The notes under the pieces were generated by a model. The model ran no database searches, was not told the DNA's origin, and saw only the letters and a program-made list of their open reading frames with translations. DNA of 64,000 bases from Pseudolabrys sp. (lineage in GTDB: Bacteria > Pseudomonadota > Alphaproteobacteria > Rhizobiales > Xanthobacteraceae): positions 1-64,000 of the forward strand of contig JAUXXH010000009.1 in the NCBI GenBank assembly GCA_030684935.1, in the 5' to 3' direction. The position numbers and the translations under genes are program-made. Positions 8,921 to 17,049 of the stretch are shown piece by piece. Each line of letters begins with the position of its first letter. The first letter of the stretch is position 1.

Positions 8921-9127
8921 ACGACGATCCTTTATGGCTAGGGTAACGGGTGCAGTTCCACCGGCCGCAAGGCTGGCTCGCGCACGCACGTTGGCAATTG
9001 AGAGAAGCAACAGCTTGGTAGACTATCGCGGTTTATCTATGTTCGCTACCCGACAAATTCGTGCTGGAACGCGCTATTCACGGCCAAAAACGCTAATAAC
9101 AGAACGATCAATAGCAGGAGAGCGAAT

Positions 9128-9967
9128 ATGACACCAGTTGTCGCCATCGTCGCACCGGGCAACATGGGCGCCGGCGTGGCCGCCCGCCTGACCGAAAACA
9201 ATGTGACAGTGCTGACCTCGCTGGCCGGCCGCGGCACGGCCAGTGTCGATCGCGCCCGCGCGGCCGGCATGCAGGCCGTGGACGATCGCGCGCTGGCGGA
9301 AGCCGACTTCCTGCTGTCGATCGTGCCGCCGGGCGATGCGCTCGGTCTGGCGAAACGCCTGGCGCCGGTTTTGAGCGCGGCCAACACCAAGCCGGTTTAT
9401 GTCGATTGCAATGCGGTCAGCCCGCGCACGGCGCTGGCGATTGCCGACGTGATCGCTCCGACCGGGTGCCGCTTCATCGACGCCGGTATCATCGGCGCGC
9501 CGCCGAAGCCCGGCAGCACCAACACCAAGTTCTATGTCTCGGGCCCGGACGCGCCGCTGTTCGCGAAGTTCAACGGTTTTGGTTTGATCGTCCGCGCGCT
9601 GGCCGGCCCGCTGACCGCCGCCTCGTCGCTGAAGATGTCCTATGCGGGCATCACCAAAGGCTTCACCGCGCTCGGCGCCGGCATGATGCTGGCCGCGACG
9701 CGCGGCGGCTCGGCCGAGGCGCTGAAGGCCGAACTCAAGGAAAGCCAGCCGGCGCTGCTCACCTTCTTCGACCGCATGGTGCCGTCGATGTATTCCAAGG
9801 CCTATCGCTGGGTGGCCGAACTCGACGAGATTTCCGAGTTCGTCGGCAAGGACCGGCCTGAGAACGCCATGCTCAGCGCCGCCGCGCGCCTTTACGAAGA
9901 CATCGCCGAGGATTTCGACGGCGACAAGGACGAGATCGCGGCGATGGACAAGTTTCTGGGGCGATGA
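9128..9967 (+). CDS. NAD(P)-dependent oxidoreductase, 3-hydroxyisobutyrate dehydrogenase-like with DUF1932
   Basis: This is a 279-aa protein of the beta-hydroxyacid dehydrogenase superfamily. The N-terminal Rossmann domain starts VVAIVAPGNMGAGVAARL. The C-terminal helical half (SSLKMSYAGITKGFTALGAGM) matches the phosphogluconate dehydrogenase-like DUF1932 domain. AGGAGAG precedes the ATG. It heads a plus-strand run in which the next three genes follow with 4-nt spacing or 4-nt overlaps, so it is likely the first gene of an operon. The substrate is unknown; it would oxidise a hydroxy acid to an aldehyde or keto acid. Confidence 0.85.
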   Translation: MTPVVAIVAPGNMGAGVAARLTENNVTVLTSLAGRGTASVDRARAAGMQAVDDRALAEADFLLSIVPPGDALGLAKRLAPVLSAANTKPVYVDCNAVSPRTALAIADVIAPTGCRFIDAGIIGAPPKPGSTNTKFYVSGPDAPLFAKFNGFGLIVRALAGPLTAASSLKMSYAGITKGFTALGAGMMLAATRGGSAEALKAELKESQPALLTFFDRMVPSMYSKAYRWVAELDEISEFVGKDRPENAMLSAAARLYEDIAEDFDGDKDEIAAMDKFLGR

Positions 9968-9971
9968 ATCA

Positions 9972-10763
9972 ATGACCGAACCCATCCTCACCGAACGCTG
10001 CGACGGCTACCGCATCGTCACCCTCAATCGCCCGGACCGGCTCAATGCCTTCAACGAGGCGATGCATATCGCGCTGCGCGCGGCGATCGACGCGGCCGAG
10101 GCGGACGAGAGTTGCCGCGCGCTGATGATCACCGGCGCCGGGCGCGGTTTCTGCACCGGGCAGGACCTCAGCGACCGGCTCGCCAAACCGGGCGAAACCG
10201 TCGTGCTCGGCGGCACGCTGGAGCAGCATTACAACCCGCTGGTGCGGCGGCTGCGGGCCCTGCCCTTCCCGGTCGTCGCCGCCGTCAACGGCGTCGCCGC
10301 CGGGGCCGGCTGCAACGTGGCGCTGGCCTGCGACATCGTCATCGCCGCCCGCAGCGCGAGCTTTATCCAGTCGTTCGCCAGGGTCGGCCTGATCCCCGAC
10401 AGCGGCGGCACCTGGACGCTGCCGCGGCTGGTCGGCGATGCCCGCGCCCGCGGGCTGGCGCTGCTGGCCGAGCCGCTACCGGCCGACAAGGCCGAACAAT
10501 GGGGCCTGATCTGGAAATGCGTCGACGACGCAGCCTTGGCCGACGAGGCCCGCAAGCTGTGCGCCCATTTCGCCACCGCCCCGACGCAAGGGTTGGCGCT
10601 GATCAAGCGCGCGCTGGACGCCTCCGCCCGCAACTCGCTCGATGCCCAGCTCGACCTTGAGCGCGACCTGCAGCGCGCCGCCAGCCTGACCCCGGACTAT
10701 GCCGAAGGCGTCAGAGCCTTTATGGAGAAGCGGAAACCCAACTTCAGCGGGCGCAAAGCGTGA
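9972..10763 (+). CDS. paaG: Enoyl-CoA hydratase/isomerase family protein, PaaG-like
   Basis: This is a crotonase-fold enzyme of 263 aa. The oxyanion-hole segments are ALMITGAGRGFCTGQDL and NGVAAGAGCN. LIPDSGGTWTLPRL has the Asp that PaaG (ring 1,2-epoxyphenylacetyl-CoA isomerase) uses in place of the hydratase Glu. PaaG isomerises epoxy-CoA to oxepin-CoA in aerobic CoA-dependent ring degradation. The other paa genes are absent, so the assignment is to the family and not to phenylacetate catabolism. It overlaps the next gene by a GTGA junction. Confidence 0.82.
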   Translation: MTEPILTERCDGYRIVTLNRPDRLNAFNEAMHIALRAAIDAAEADESCRALMITGAGRGFCTGQDLSDRLAKPGETVVLGGTLEQHYNPLVRRLRALPFPVVAAVNGVAAGAGCNVALACDIVIAARSASFIQSFARVGLIPDSGGTWTLPRLVGDARARGLALLAEPLPADKAEQWGLIWKCVDDAALADEARKLCAHFATAPTQGLALIKRALDASARNSLDAQLDLERDLQRAASLTPDYAEGVRAFMEKRKPNFSGRKA

Positions 10764-11776
10764 TTTCCCAAGCCATCGACATCCATACCCACATCGTCCC
10801 GGCGGAGTTTCCCGCCTATGCCGGCGCACACAGAACCGAGTTCGGCGGCAAGCAGTGGCCGCAGATGGCGGCGGGCTGTGATTGCCACCACAAGAACGTG
10901 ATGATCGACGGTAAGAACTTCCGCACCGTCACCGACGAGTGCTGGGACATCGGCCGCCGCGCCGAGGCCATGGCGCAGATGAACATCGCTCGCCAGGTGC
11001 TGTCGCCGATGCCGGAGCTGTTGTCCTACTGGCTGCCTTTGGAAGATGCGCTGCCGCTCAACCGGCATGTCAACGACAGCATCGCGGCGATGGTGGCGCA
11101 GGCGCCGGACAAGTTCATCGGGCTCGGCGGCGTGCCGATGCAGGACCCGGACGTCGCGGCGCGCGAACTGGAACGGCTGATGCGCGACGGCTTCCGCGGC
11201 GTCGAGCTGGGCAGCAACATCAACGGCGCCGCGCTGGGCGATCCGAAATTCGACGTGTTCTTCGCCGCCGCGGAAGAACTCGGCGCCGCAATTTTCGTGC
11301 ACGCATTGCACCCGGCCGGCAAGGAACGCATCGTCGGCCCGCCGGGGCTGATGGCCTATATCGGCTTTCCGCTCGACACCGCCTATGCCATCGCGTCGCT
11401 GATGACGGGCGGCACGCTGACGCGCTATCCGAAACTGCGGCTGGCCTTCAGCCACGGCGGCGGCGCCTTCGCCTCGATCCTGCCGCGGCTGGCGCGCGGC
11501 TGGGACATCAAGCCGGAATTCGCCGAGCGGATCGGCGTCTCGCCGTTCGAGCATGCGCGGAAGCTCTATTACGACACGCTGGTCTACGACCCGCACACGC
11601 TGCGCCATCTGATCGACACCTTCGGCGTGCGCCAGCTGTGCATCGGCACCGACTTCCCGTTCGATATTCACGACCGCACGCCGGTCGAGTCGGTCGCCGC
11701 ACTGAACCTCTCCGATGGCGAATTGAAGCTTCTGCATCACGACAATGCCATGCGTTTTCTGGGTGAACCGACATGA
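10760..11776 (+). CDS. Amidohydrolase family protein (ACMSD-type decarboxylase-like)
   Basis: This is a 338-aa TIM-barrel metal enzyme of the amidohydrolase-2 family. The metal ligands visible are HTH near residue 9, the His of IFVHALHP, the His of AFSHGG and the Asp of CIGTDFPF. This is the arrangement of aminocarboxymuconate-semialdehyde decarboxylase and related non-oxidative decarboxylases. It starts with GTG, overlapping the upstream stop. With a ring-cleavage-type VOC protein next to it, a decarboxylase or hydrolase acting on a ring-fission or aromatic acid intermediate is plausible. Confidence 0.85.
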   Translation: MISQAIDIHTHIVPAEFPAYAGAHRTEFGGKQWPQMAAGCDCHHKNVMIDGKNFRTVTDECWDIGRRAEAMAQMNIARQVLSPMPELLSYWLPLEDALPLNRHVNDSIAAMVAQAPDKFIGLGGVPMQDPDVAARELERLMRDGFRGVELGSNINGAALGDPKFDVFFAAAEELGAAIFVHALHPAGKERIVGPPGLMAYIGFPLDTAYAIASLMTGGTLTRYPKLRLAFSHGGGAFASILPRLARGWDIKPEFAERIGVSPFEHARKLYYDTLVYDPHTLRHLIDTFGVRQLCIGTDFPFDIHDRTPVESVAALNLSDGELKLLHHDNAMRFLGEPT

Positions 11777-12693
11777 CCACGACCAGCGTCCGTGCCTTGC
11801 GCAGCATTGAGATTGGCCTGACCGATCCGGTCAAGGCGCTGACATTCTTCACCGAAGTCTGGCACCTGACCCATGTCGGCGATACCAACGCCGTGCATCA
11901 CCTGCGCGGCACCGGGGCCTTCCACCACATTCTCGGCCTGCGCTTCACGCCGCGCCCGGCGCTGATCCGCATGGTGTTCGACGCCGCCGACCGCGCCGCG
12001 GTCGATGCGATTCATGCCCAGGCGGTGGCACAGGGGATCACGACGATCGATCCGCCGGCGCCATTGCGCCAGCCCCATGGCGACTACGGCTTCGGCTTCA
12101 AGGATCCTGAAGGGCGCAACATCGCCGTCGTCTGCGGCGTTGAGGATCATGCCGACACCGCCGACCAGCCCGACCGGCCGCGCAAGCTCAGCCATATCAA
12201 TCTCAACACCGGCGATGCCGACGCGACCTTCGCCTGCTTCCGCGACGTGCTCGGCTTCCGGCTCACCGACACGACGCGCAAGATGCGGTTCCTGTCCTGC
12301 GGCAGCGATCATCACAGCATGGTGATGGGCTTTGAGGGCGGGCCGACGCTGAACCACATTGCCTTCGAGATGCCCGATCTGGATTCGGTGATGCGCGGCG
12401 CCGGCCGCATGCGCGACGACGGCCGCGGCATCGAATGGGGCCCGGGCCGGCACGGGCCGGGCAACAACGTGTTCTGCTATTTTCTTGGGCCCGAGAACAT
12501 GCCGGTCGAATACACCGGCGAGATGCAGCAGATCGACGCCAGCTACCGCGAAGGCAAGCCGGAAGACTGGAAATGGCCGCCGGGCCGGCTCGATCACTGG
12601 GGCCTCACCGCCAAGCCGAGCGAGCGCATGGAAACGGCGGGCCAGGCCTACCGCTTCACGGACGAGGGCTACCGGCTGCAGGAGTGGCGGTAG
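11773..12693 (+). CDS. VOC family protein, type I extradiol dioxygenase-like
   Basis: This is a 306-aa protein with two tandem vicinal-oxygen-chelate domains. The three metal-ligand positions expected of type I extradiol dioxygenases are present: His in LSHINLNT near residue 137, His in LNHIAFEM near residue 195 and Glu in MPVEYTGEM near residue 246. It therefore looks catalytically competent, unlike many VOC homologues. It overlaps the upstream amidohydrolase by 4 nt, so the two products are probably made together and act in sequence on a catechol-like ring. The exact substrate is unknown. Confidence 0.82.
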   Translation: MTTTSVRALRSIEIGLTDPVKALTFFTEVWHLTHVGDTNAVHHLRGTGAFHHILGLRFTPRPALIRMVFDAADRAAVDAIHAQAVAQGITTIDPPAPLRQPHGDYGFGFKDPEGRNIAVVCGVEDHADTADQPDRPRKLSHINLNTGDADATFACFRDVLGFRLTDTTRKMRFLSCGSDHHSMVMGFEGGPTLNHIAFEMPDLDSVMRGAGRMRDDGRGIEWGPGRHGPGNNVFCYFLGPENMPVEYTGEMQQIDASYREGKPEDWKWPPGRLDHWGLTAKPSERMETAGQAYRFTDEGYRLQEWR

Positions 12694-12743
12694 ACCGCTG
12701 CCGTCCCGATCGAAGCGACACCGGGACCATTCCGCGCGTTTGC

Positions 12744-12792
12744 ATATCGCGAAAGCGGAGGCTATGGGTCCCCGTTCGCGCGGGGACAGACG
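12744..12792. repeat. Decayed class A palindromic repeat
   Basis: GGGTCCCCGTTCGCGCGGGGAC matches the right half of the class A units at 6851 and 24996. The left half is reduced to ATCGCGAAAGCGGAGG. It lies between the VOC and aspartate dehydrogenase genes. Confidence 0.6.
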
Positions 12793-12827
12793 CGTTTCCA
12801 GCGACACGAAATTAGGGAGTTCCTGCC

Positions 12828-13646
12828 TTGTCCACCAAATCGCCCCTTCGCGTCGGTGTCGCCGGTCTCGGCGCGGTCGGCCTCGACCTTGCCCGCAAGC
12901 TGATCGACGGCGACGTGCCGGGCCTGACGCTGGCCGCGGTCTCGGTGCGCGATGTCGACAAGGCGCGCGCCAAACTGCCGCAGATCGGCGACCTCATCGC
13001 GTTGCGTACACCCGCCGCGCTGGCCGACGACTGCGACATCGTGGTCGAGGCGCTGCCGCCGTCCGTGTTCCGCGAGGTCGCCATCGCCGCCATCGACAAG
13101 GGCCGCATCTTTGTGCCGTTGAGCGTGGCTCAGTTGCTCCAGCACGGCGACCTGATCGAGCGCGCCAAGGGCACCGGCGCCCGCATCGTGGTGCCGACCG
13201 GCGCTTTGCTCGGGCTCGACGCCATGCGCGCGGTCGCCGAAGGCACCATTCATTCGGTCGAGATGGTAACGCGCAAGCCGCCGGCCGGCCTCGAGGGCGC
13301 GCAGTATCTGAAAGACCGCGGAATCTCCGTCATCGGCATCACCGCGCCGCAGAAGGTGTTCGACGGCAGCGCCCGCGAAGGCGCGCTCGGCTTTCCGACC
13401 AACGTCAATGTCGCCGCCGCGCTGAGCCTTGCCGGCATCGGCCCGGACCGCACCCGATTGCAGATCTGGGCCGACCCGACCGTCACCCGCAACACCCACA
13501 CCATCACGGTCGACGCCGACTCGGCGCGTTTCACCATGACGATCGAGAACGTGCCGTCGGAAAATCCGCGCACCGGCAAGGTCGTGGCGCTGTCGACCCT
13601 CGCCGCCCTGCGCGGGCTGGTGTCGGAGCTGAAGGTCGGCAGTTGA
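12828..13646 (+). CDS. nadX: L-aspartate dehydrogenase-like protein (NadX family)
   Basis: This is a 272-aa protein with an N-terminal Rossmann motif VGVAGLGAVGLDLARKL and a C-terminal domain containing TRNTHTITVDAD. The latter holds the conserved His of aspartate dehydrogenases. NadX oxidises L-aspartate to iminoaspartate, the precursor of quinolinate. The start is a TTG at 12828 with GGGAG upstream. No nadA or nadB is near, while nadC lies 6.6 kb away. A catabolic amine or amino acid dehydrogenase role is an alternative. It is separated from the upstream operon by 134 bp with a decayed repeat. Confidence 0.82.
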   Translation: MSTKSPLRVGVAGLGAVGLDLARKLIDGDVPGLTLAAVSVRDVDKARAKLPQIGDLIALRTPAALADDCDIVVEALPPSVFREVAIAAIDKGRIFVPLSVAQLLQHGDLIERAKGTGARIVVPTGALLGLDAMRAVAEGTIHSVEMVTRKPPAGLEGAQYLKDRGISVIGITAPQKVFDGSAREGALGFPTNVNVAAALSLAGIGPDRTRLQIWADPTVTRNTHTITVDADSARFTMTIENVPSENPRTGKVVALSTLAALRGLVSELKVGS

Positions 13647-13659
13647 CGCGATAAAGCCG

Positions 13660-14490
13660 TCAGCCGGCCTTGGCGACGAAGGAGACGTTGTCGGTGCCGC
13701 GCTCGGCGATGCTGGAGCCGTAGAGCAGGCCCTCTTTCACCTTCGGCAGCGTCCGGGCGACATCGCTGATGACCAGGCCGTGCGTCGGCGCAATTGTCTT
13801 GACGTCGAGCCGCGCGATCAAATCGTCAAGCCGGTCGCAGTAGTTCTTCATGTCGGCGAACTTGGTCCAGAACAGCGCCAGGTCGGCGAACACCGCGGTC
13901 GTGTCCTTGAGATCCAGCGAGGACGCTTCCTCGGCGACCAGACCGCAGTGATGGTCCTCGTGGTAATGGCTGTAGGCAAAGCCGTCGCCGGGAAACAGCA
14001 CGCGGTCGCGGGTCTCGAAACCCCACCAGGTCGTGCGCATGTCACGCACCACCGGCTCCACCACCCGCAACGCGCGGCCGCCGAGGTCGAGCTCGTCGCC
14101 CTCCTTCAGCCAGCGCATGCGGTGTTCGTGCTGCGGAAAGGCCAGATGATAATCGCTGATGTCGCCGCACAGGATCGCCTCGGGATAGCGCGTCAGGACG
14201 CGGCCGAGCCCGCCGGAATGCGGCGTTTCCTGATGGGTGATGAAGAGGTATTTCAGCGGCGGCTTGCCGGCCAGCAGCCTGGTGAGCTGCTTCTCGATGA
14301 TCGGAAAGTCTTTCGGATGGCCGGTCTCGACCAGCATCGAGCCGGTCTCGCCGATGATCAGGAAGGCCGCGTTGTAGGCGTGGTAGATCTTGTTCTGCTG
14401 GCGCTGCTCAAGGCATTCGCCCAGCCAGAAGACGCCGGGCGCGACTTCGCGCGGCAGGGGATTCGGTCGGTTCAGGGTCGACGGCGCCAT
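13660..14490 (-). CDS. MBL-fold protein with flavodiiron-like but altered metal motif
   Basis: This is a 276-aa metallo-beta-lactamase-fold protein. In place of HxHxDH it has THQETPHSGG near residue 86, which resembles the H-x-E-x-D-H of flavodiiron/ODP proteins with the Asp replaced by Pro. Later ligand positions FPGDGF (Asp) and APTHG (His) are kept, but the middle His position lies in RDMRTTWWGF and seems lost. It could bind one metal or a di-iron site in an altered way. It lies 5 bp downstream of a second, more degenerate MBL-fold gene on the same strand and is probably co-transcribed with it. Confidence 0.78.
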   Translation of the reverse strand: MAPSTLNRPNPLPREVAPGVFWLGECLEQRQQNKIYHAYNAAFLIIGETGSMLVETGHPKDFPIIEKQLTRLLAGKPPLKYLFITHQETPHSGGLGRVLTRYPEAILCGDISDYHLAFPQHEHRMRWLKEGDELDLGGRALRVVEPVVRDMRTTWWGFETRDRVLFPGDGFAYSHYHEDHHCGLVAEEASSLDLKDTTAVFADLALFWTKFADMKNYCDRLDDLIARLDVKTIAPTHGLVISDVARTLPKVKEGLLYGSSIAERGTDNVSFVAKAG

Positions 14491-14495
14491 AACGA

Positions 14496-15380
14496 TTACC
14501 TTACTTCGTCGCGGGAAATGTAACGCGACACCGCGACGCTCTTGTCCAGTGACTTCAACACATCGTCCATGAGCTTGTAGTGCTTCTCGACCGTCTTGCG
14601 GCCGCGCAGCACGCAGCCATAGCCCGGCGCCAGCGTCTCGATGTCATGCGTGTCGAAAATCTTGTCGATATCGCGACGCAGGGTGGTGGTGTCGACGCCC
14701 TCCAGCCACCAGTAGCGGGTGTGCAGCAGGTACGAGCGCAGCCAGTCGAAGTCGATCTCGTCCGGGTCGCCGTCCTGGATGATCCAGGGCCCGTCCAGCT
14801 GCTGGCGCCAGACATGCGAGAACATGTCTGAGGTGAACAGCGTTTTGGTCGCCTCGTCATAGATCCAGCGGGTGGCGATCAGGCGGATAGGCGCGTTGTA
14901 GGAGAGGAAGGCGCGCCCCTGATTGCCGATCGGGATCGGGTCGCGGCCGATGGTGGAAATCTTCAGCCGGTGCAGCGTGTCCTGACCCGAATCCGAGCCG
15001 GCGCCGAAATCGAACCAAAGCGCGGCGTCGGGATTGCCGGTGTAGACCTGCTCGACATTGAAATAGGCTGAGAACGGTTCGACGTTCTGGATCGACATGA
15101 ATTCATTCAGACGCAGCGGCAGCAGCGACAGCGGCAGTGTCTTCGGAATCAGCGATTCGATCTGCCCGCGGATGATCGGCTCGTCGCAGCCGAAGCCGGT
15201 GTCGATCAGCAAGGCCGCGTCGGGCTGCTTCAGCAGATAGCAGTTGGTCACCGAATAGCCGGTGGCGTTGTGCGGATAGGCGCTGACCCGGCCATCGAGC
15301 GCCATGGTGTTCTGCAACGCATACAATTTGTCGGGAACGAGTTCGTTGATGGTCGATTTCTTCGCGGTCCGGTCGAGCAC
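14496..15380 (-). CDS. Degenerate MBL-fold protein lacking canonical metal ligands
   Basis: This is a 294-aa protein with MBL-fold landmarks (YSVTNCYLL, ALLIDTGFGCDEP, LFTSDMFSH). The metal motif region reads LRLNEFMS, with no His in it, and the last His position is Tyr (LAPGYGC). The Asp of TSDMF is the main conserved ligand. It starts with GTG and an AAGGA ribosome-binding site, 33 bp inside a 19-bp palindromic operator candidate (15414-15432). With the paralogue-like gene at 13660 it forms a two-gene unit. It may be a binding or structural partner rather than an independent hydrolase. Confidence 0.72.
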   Translation of the reverse strand: MLDRTAKKSTINELVPDKLYALQNTMALDGRVSAYPHNATGYSVTNCYLLKQPDAALLIDTGFGCDEPIIRGQIESLIPKTLPLSLLPLRLNEFMSIQNVEPFSAYFNVEQVYTGNPDAALWFDFGAGSDSGQDTLHRLKISTIGRDPIPIGNQGRAFLSYNAPIRLIATRWIYDEATKTLFTSDMFSHVWRQQLDGPWIIQDGDPDEIDFDWLRSYLLHTRYWWLEGVDTTTLRRDIDKIFDTHDIETLAPGYGCVLRGRKTVEKHYKLMDDVLKSLDKSVAVSRYISRDEVR

Positions 15381-15413
15381 GCGGCGTTCCTTGAACTTGC
15401 GACATGGTCAAAT

Positions 15414-15432
15414 AATTGCGCGACGCGCAATT
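15414..15432. promoter_or_regulatory. 19-bp perfect palindrome, likely operator of the MBL pair
   Basis: AATTGCGCG-A-CGCGCAATT is a perfect 9-bp inverted repeat around one central base. It lies 34 bp upstream of the GTG start of the MBL-fold gene, where a repressor of TetR, GntR or LacI type would bind. No regulator gene is adjacent, so the cognate protein must be encoded elsewhere. Confidence 0.5.
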
Positions 15433-15478
15433 TGTGTCCGGCTTATAACACCGGCGTTTCAGGCAAATAAAGGCGTCG

Positions 15479-16726
15479 TCAGATGCGCCGGTTCCGCCGC
15501 GCCGCGATCGCCTGCTCGGCGGCGGCGACGCCGGTGAGATAGCCGCCATGCGCGGTCGAGAAGTCGTTGATGGAACAAGCCTCCCCGGCAAAGAACAACC
15601 GGTCGTCGACCGGCGCCGCCAACAGCGGGCGGCAGCCGGATTTGCCCGGCAGCGCAAAGGAGTACGAGCCGCGCGCGAATGGATCGCTACCCCAGCAGTG
15701 CATGCGCAACGGCTTCACCCGGTGCGCGAAATCACCGCCAAACAGGCCGGTCAGTTCCGACACGGCGAAATCGAAGAAGGCGCCTTCCCCCGCCGCTTCC
15801 AGCTCGGCCGGCAGGCGGCCACCGAAATAGGCCTCGATCAGCGGACGGCCGAGCGGGCGGAACTGGTAGGTCGCGGTCGCGGCCCGGTCGATGTGTCCGA
15901 TGGCGCGCGTATCGGCCTCGAACTCCTCGGCGCCGTTCAGCGACAGGAACATCTTGTCGGCAAGGCCGAGCGGCAGCCCGCGCGCAGCCTCGGTCTTGTC
16001 CGGCAGCGCCGGTGAGAACAGGAATTCCTTGTCGGCGATCACCGCACTGGGCAGCGTCACGATCGCCTGATCGGCGGTAAACGATCCCCTGGCGGTTTCG
16101 ATCTTCAAGCGCCGGCCGCGATGATCGATCTGCAGCACGGGACAATCGAGAACCACATTCAGGTCGCGGCCATGATCGGCAATCGCCGTGCCGTAGCCCT
16201 CGGCCACGCGCCAGTTCACGCCGGTGTCGGCGTAATTGTCGAAATCCTGCACCGACAGCCGTTCCAGTTCGGCGCCGCTGATATAACTGCCGACCGCGGC
16301 GAGCAGCCCGTTCCAGCGGCAGCCCGGCTCCAGCAGCGCTGACGCCGGCACGTCCGGGCCGTGCTGCGCCGCTGCTTCCATGCGCGTGAAGTAGTCGATC
16401 TGGGCCCGGCCGAACTCTTCCTGCAGCGCGGCCGGGAAACCGGCGTTCAGCGCCGGCTTCTTCCAGGGCGGCAGGCTCTTGTCGACGGTGCGGCCCTGCG
16501 CCTCGACGATCGGCACCCAGGGATTGCGGTCGACCGAATGCAGCCAGCCGCAGCCGAGATCGAGCGCAAAGCCCGAAGCGCTCACTTCGGTCCAGGCCCG
16601 GCCGCCGAGGCGTGGGCGCGCTTCGATGACAATGCAGGGGATCGCGGCCCTGGCGAGTTGGCGCGCGGCGGCAATGCCGGCCGCACCGCCGCCGATGATC
16701 ACGACCTCGGTGTCGCTGTTCGCCAT
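15479..16726 (-). CDS. FAD-dependent amine oxidase family protein
   Basis: This is a 415-aa flavin monoamine oxidase-like protein. The N-terminal FAD motif VVIIGGGAAGIAAARQLAR is followed by EARPRLGGRAWT. The C-terminal FAD-binding segment is LFFAGEACSINDFSTAHGGYLTG. It has no obvious signal peptide, so it is probably cytoplasmic. Members oxidise amines, polyamines or related alicyclic substrates using O2. It sits between the MBL pair and the TRAP genes on the minus strand. It may belong to the same catabolic set, but nothing fixes its substrate. Confidence 0.85.
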   Translation of the reverse strand: MANSDTEVVIIGGGAAGIAAARQLARAAIPCIVIEARPRLGGRAWTEVSASGFALDLGCGWLHSVDRNPWVPIVEAQGRTVDKSLPPWKKPALNAGFPAALQEEFGRAQIDYFTRMEAAAQHGPDVPASALLEPGCRWNGLLAAVGSYISGAELERLSVQDFDNYADTGVNWRVAEGYGTAIADHGRDLNVVLDCPVLQIDHRGRRLKIETARGSFTADQAIVTLPSAVIADKEFLFSPALPDKTEAARGLPLGLADKMFLSLNGAEEFEADTRAIGHIDRAATATYQFRPLGRPLIEAYFGGRLPAELEAAGEGAFFDFAVSELTGLFGGDFAHRVKPLRMHCWGSDPFARGSYSFALPGKSGCRPLLAAPVDDRLFFAGEACSINDFSTAHGGYLTGVAAAEQAIAARRNRRI

Positions 16727-16826
16727 TCAGTCCGTCTGCGCCTGCCCCTGACCGCCCGCCGACACGCATAAGCGCCGGCAACGATCAGGGCAAGCGCAGC
16801 AACATCAAGCCGAACCTCGCGCGTGA

Positions 16827-16913
16827 CTATTTCGATCCAAACATCGGCGATCCAAGGATCACGATAATCCAGATGGCCGCCAGCGATCCGAATGCGATGA
16901 GCAGCACTTCCAT
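16827..16913 (-). CDS. Possible 28-aa single-pass membrane protein
   Basis: This short frame encodes MEVLLIAFGSLAAIWIIVIL followed by GSPMFGSK. It is almost entirely one predicted transmembrane helix with a short charged tail. A strong GGGGAGGG ribosome-binding site precedes the ATG at 4 nt. It lies in the 320-bp gap between the amine oxidase-like gene and the TRAP permease gene, in the same direction as both. The rest of this gap (16727-16826 and 16914-17049) holds nothing recognisable. The call rests on the ribosome-binding site and composition alone. Confidence 0.45.
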   Translation of the reverse strand: MEVLLIAFGSLAAIWIIVILGSPMFGSK

Positions 16914-17049
16914 CGAGCCCTCCCCGTTTGCTGATTTTCTTGCGGTGGCGATTCTGCGTCGCGCCTTGATTTTAGCAGGTGGCGGCAACGGCCGCGCGGC
17001 CCCTGATGCGGCATCGGACCGAATGTCGCAGGCGCGCGGCCTGGCCCGG

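Noticed and set aside
9972-10763. Part of a complete phenylacetate (paa) degradation operon
   Set aside because: Only a PaaG-like gene is present. No paaABCDE, paaK or paaZ homologue occurs in the window.
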